This document shows, in pieces, positions 6,624-6,957 of a DNA stretch of 6,957 nt. Position 1 is the stretch's first letter. Each line of letters starts with the position of its first letter. Below the pieces are notes generated by a model. That model worked only from the letters and a program-made list of their open reading frames with translations, searched no databases and was not told where the DNA came from. Source of the DNA: Planctomycetota bacterium (lineage in GTDB: Bacteria; Planctomycetota; UBA8742; SKZP01; JAIOTL01); the NCBI GenBank assembly GCA_021106775.1, contig JAIOTL010000230.1, positions 1 to 6,957 on the forward strand, written 5' to 3'. The position numbers and the translations under genes were made by a program.

Positions 6624-6746
6624 AAGACAATCCTTGAAAATCTGTTGTTCAGACAATTGATCTCAAACGAAATCATCATTATTATCCAGTGAATTTTAGA
6701 TATCATAAAGTTGTGAATCATACATTTTTGTAGATGTGAAGAATTT

Positions 6747-6956
6747 TCAGCATCCTTCTTTCCGCCAAGACGGTGAATGCATTGTGTTAATCAAGAAGAC
6801 TATTGGAAAGCCGTTCTGCTGAGGAGGTCGGTTAGACTTCGCATTTTGCGTAAATGCAAAGTTCAAGGGATAACTCATTGTTACATTCAAAAGGGACTGC
6901 GGCGTAAACACACTAACATTTGAATCTCTTGAATAAATTATGGAATGAATAAAAAG
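6747..6956 (-). CDS. possible C-terminal part of an unknown gene entering from the right edge
   Basis: The minus-strand frame is open from the edge to a TGA at 6747-6749, giving about 69 residues containing SVFTPQSLLNVTMSYPLNF and a late SPSWRKEGC. No motif or family is recognised. If real, it would be followed by about 125 bases and then the palindrome upstream of the membrane-protein gene. A competing plus-strand frame covers part of the same DNA, and an open run of this length is not rare, so confidence is low. Confidence 0.18.
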   Translation of the reverse strand, partial: LFIHSIIYSRDSNVSVFTPQSLLNVTMSYPLNFAFTQNAKSNRPPQQNGFPIVFLINTMHSPSWRKEGC

Positions 6957-6957
6957 T

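Larger units (their letters stand above)
6438..6957. other. upstream region of the activase operon, no firm gene
   Basis: A/T-rich sequence with an operator-like palindrome (6603-6623), a minor 6-bp hairpin (GCATTT at 6841-6846 with AAATGC at 6852-6857) and several short open frames on both strands. A minus-strand frame (6747-6956) runs in from the window edge without a stop for 69 codons. The plus strand has a short frame at 6709-6822 that competes with it. No sigma-70 promoter with both elements at good spacing was found on the minus strand before the membrane-protein gene. Confidence 0.4.

Noticed and set aside
6709..6822. Plus-strand open frame containing VDVKNFQHPSFRQDGE
   Set aside because: Short, without a start codon, and competing with a longer minus-strand frame over the same bases.
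6822..6828. Perfect AGGAGGT on the plus strand
   Set aside because: No start codon at a usable distance follows it, so it is probably chance.
1..6957. CRISPR arrays, tRNA or rRNA genes, insertion-sequence ends
   Set aside because: No spaced direct repeats, no cloverleaf or rRNA-like stretch, and no matched terminal inverted repeats were seen by eye on either strand.

Overview
The window is dominated by one intact 4.3 kb gene on the minus strand (1698-5996). It encodes a 1432-residue fused protein of the 2-hydroxyacyl-CoA dehydratase activator / activase-related family: two tandem BcrAD_BadFG-type ASKHA ATPase modules, a four-cysteine linker, a DUF2229-like segment and a long HgdB-like reductase portion. 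Such chains couple ATP hydrolysis to low-potential electron transfer through iron-sulfur clusters and occur mainly in anaerobes (clostridia, spirochaetes, Bacteroidota, Desulfobacterota). The moderate-to-low G+C, the Gram-negative type lipoprotein with HYDIN/choice-of-anchor-D repeats, the loose gene packing and several broken reading frames would fit a spirochaete or a Bacteroidota/Ignavibacteria-like organism. The host assignment is inference only.

Layout, left to right. Positions 1-182 hold the 3' end of a possible plus-strand gene and a tiny overlapping frame. A strong hairpin with a T tail on the minus strand (142-173) terminates the convergent lipoprotein gene (229-834, minus), whose second Ig-like repeat stops early; it has a good Shine-Dalgarno and a plausible extended -10 promoter. 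Positions 835-1697 hold no intact gene. On the minus strand, 932-1391 reads as a zinc-ribbon-like protein of about 152 residues broken by one extra A in a homopolymer, with in-frame stops just upstream, so it is probably a decayed gene or an assembly error.

The activase gene follows, preceded by a perfect AGGAG ribosome site. Immediately upstream (12-base gap) is a small multi-pass membrane protein (6009-6437), probably co-transcribed. Its N-terminus may lie in another frame, again separated by one base in a homopolymer. About 165 bases further upstream is a perfect 8-bp-arm operator-like palindrome (6603-6623). The right end (to 6957) holds only weak open frames.

How the parts work together: the activase appears to be an orphan. 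No CoA-transferase, acyl-CoA dehydratase subunit or electron donor gene is present, so its substrate cannot be read from the context. The tandem ASKHA modules carry four cysteines at the positions that hold the bridging [4Fe-4S] cluster of homodimeric activators, and only the second module keeps clean ATP-binding motifs. This suggests a one-chain, asymmetric, ATP-driven reductase. The small membrane protein is its only candidate partner.
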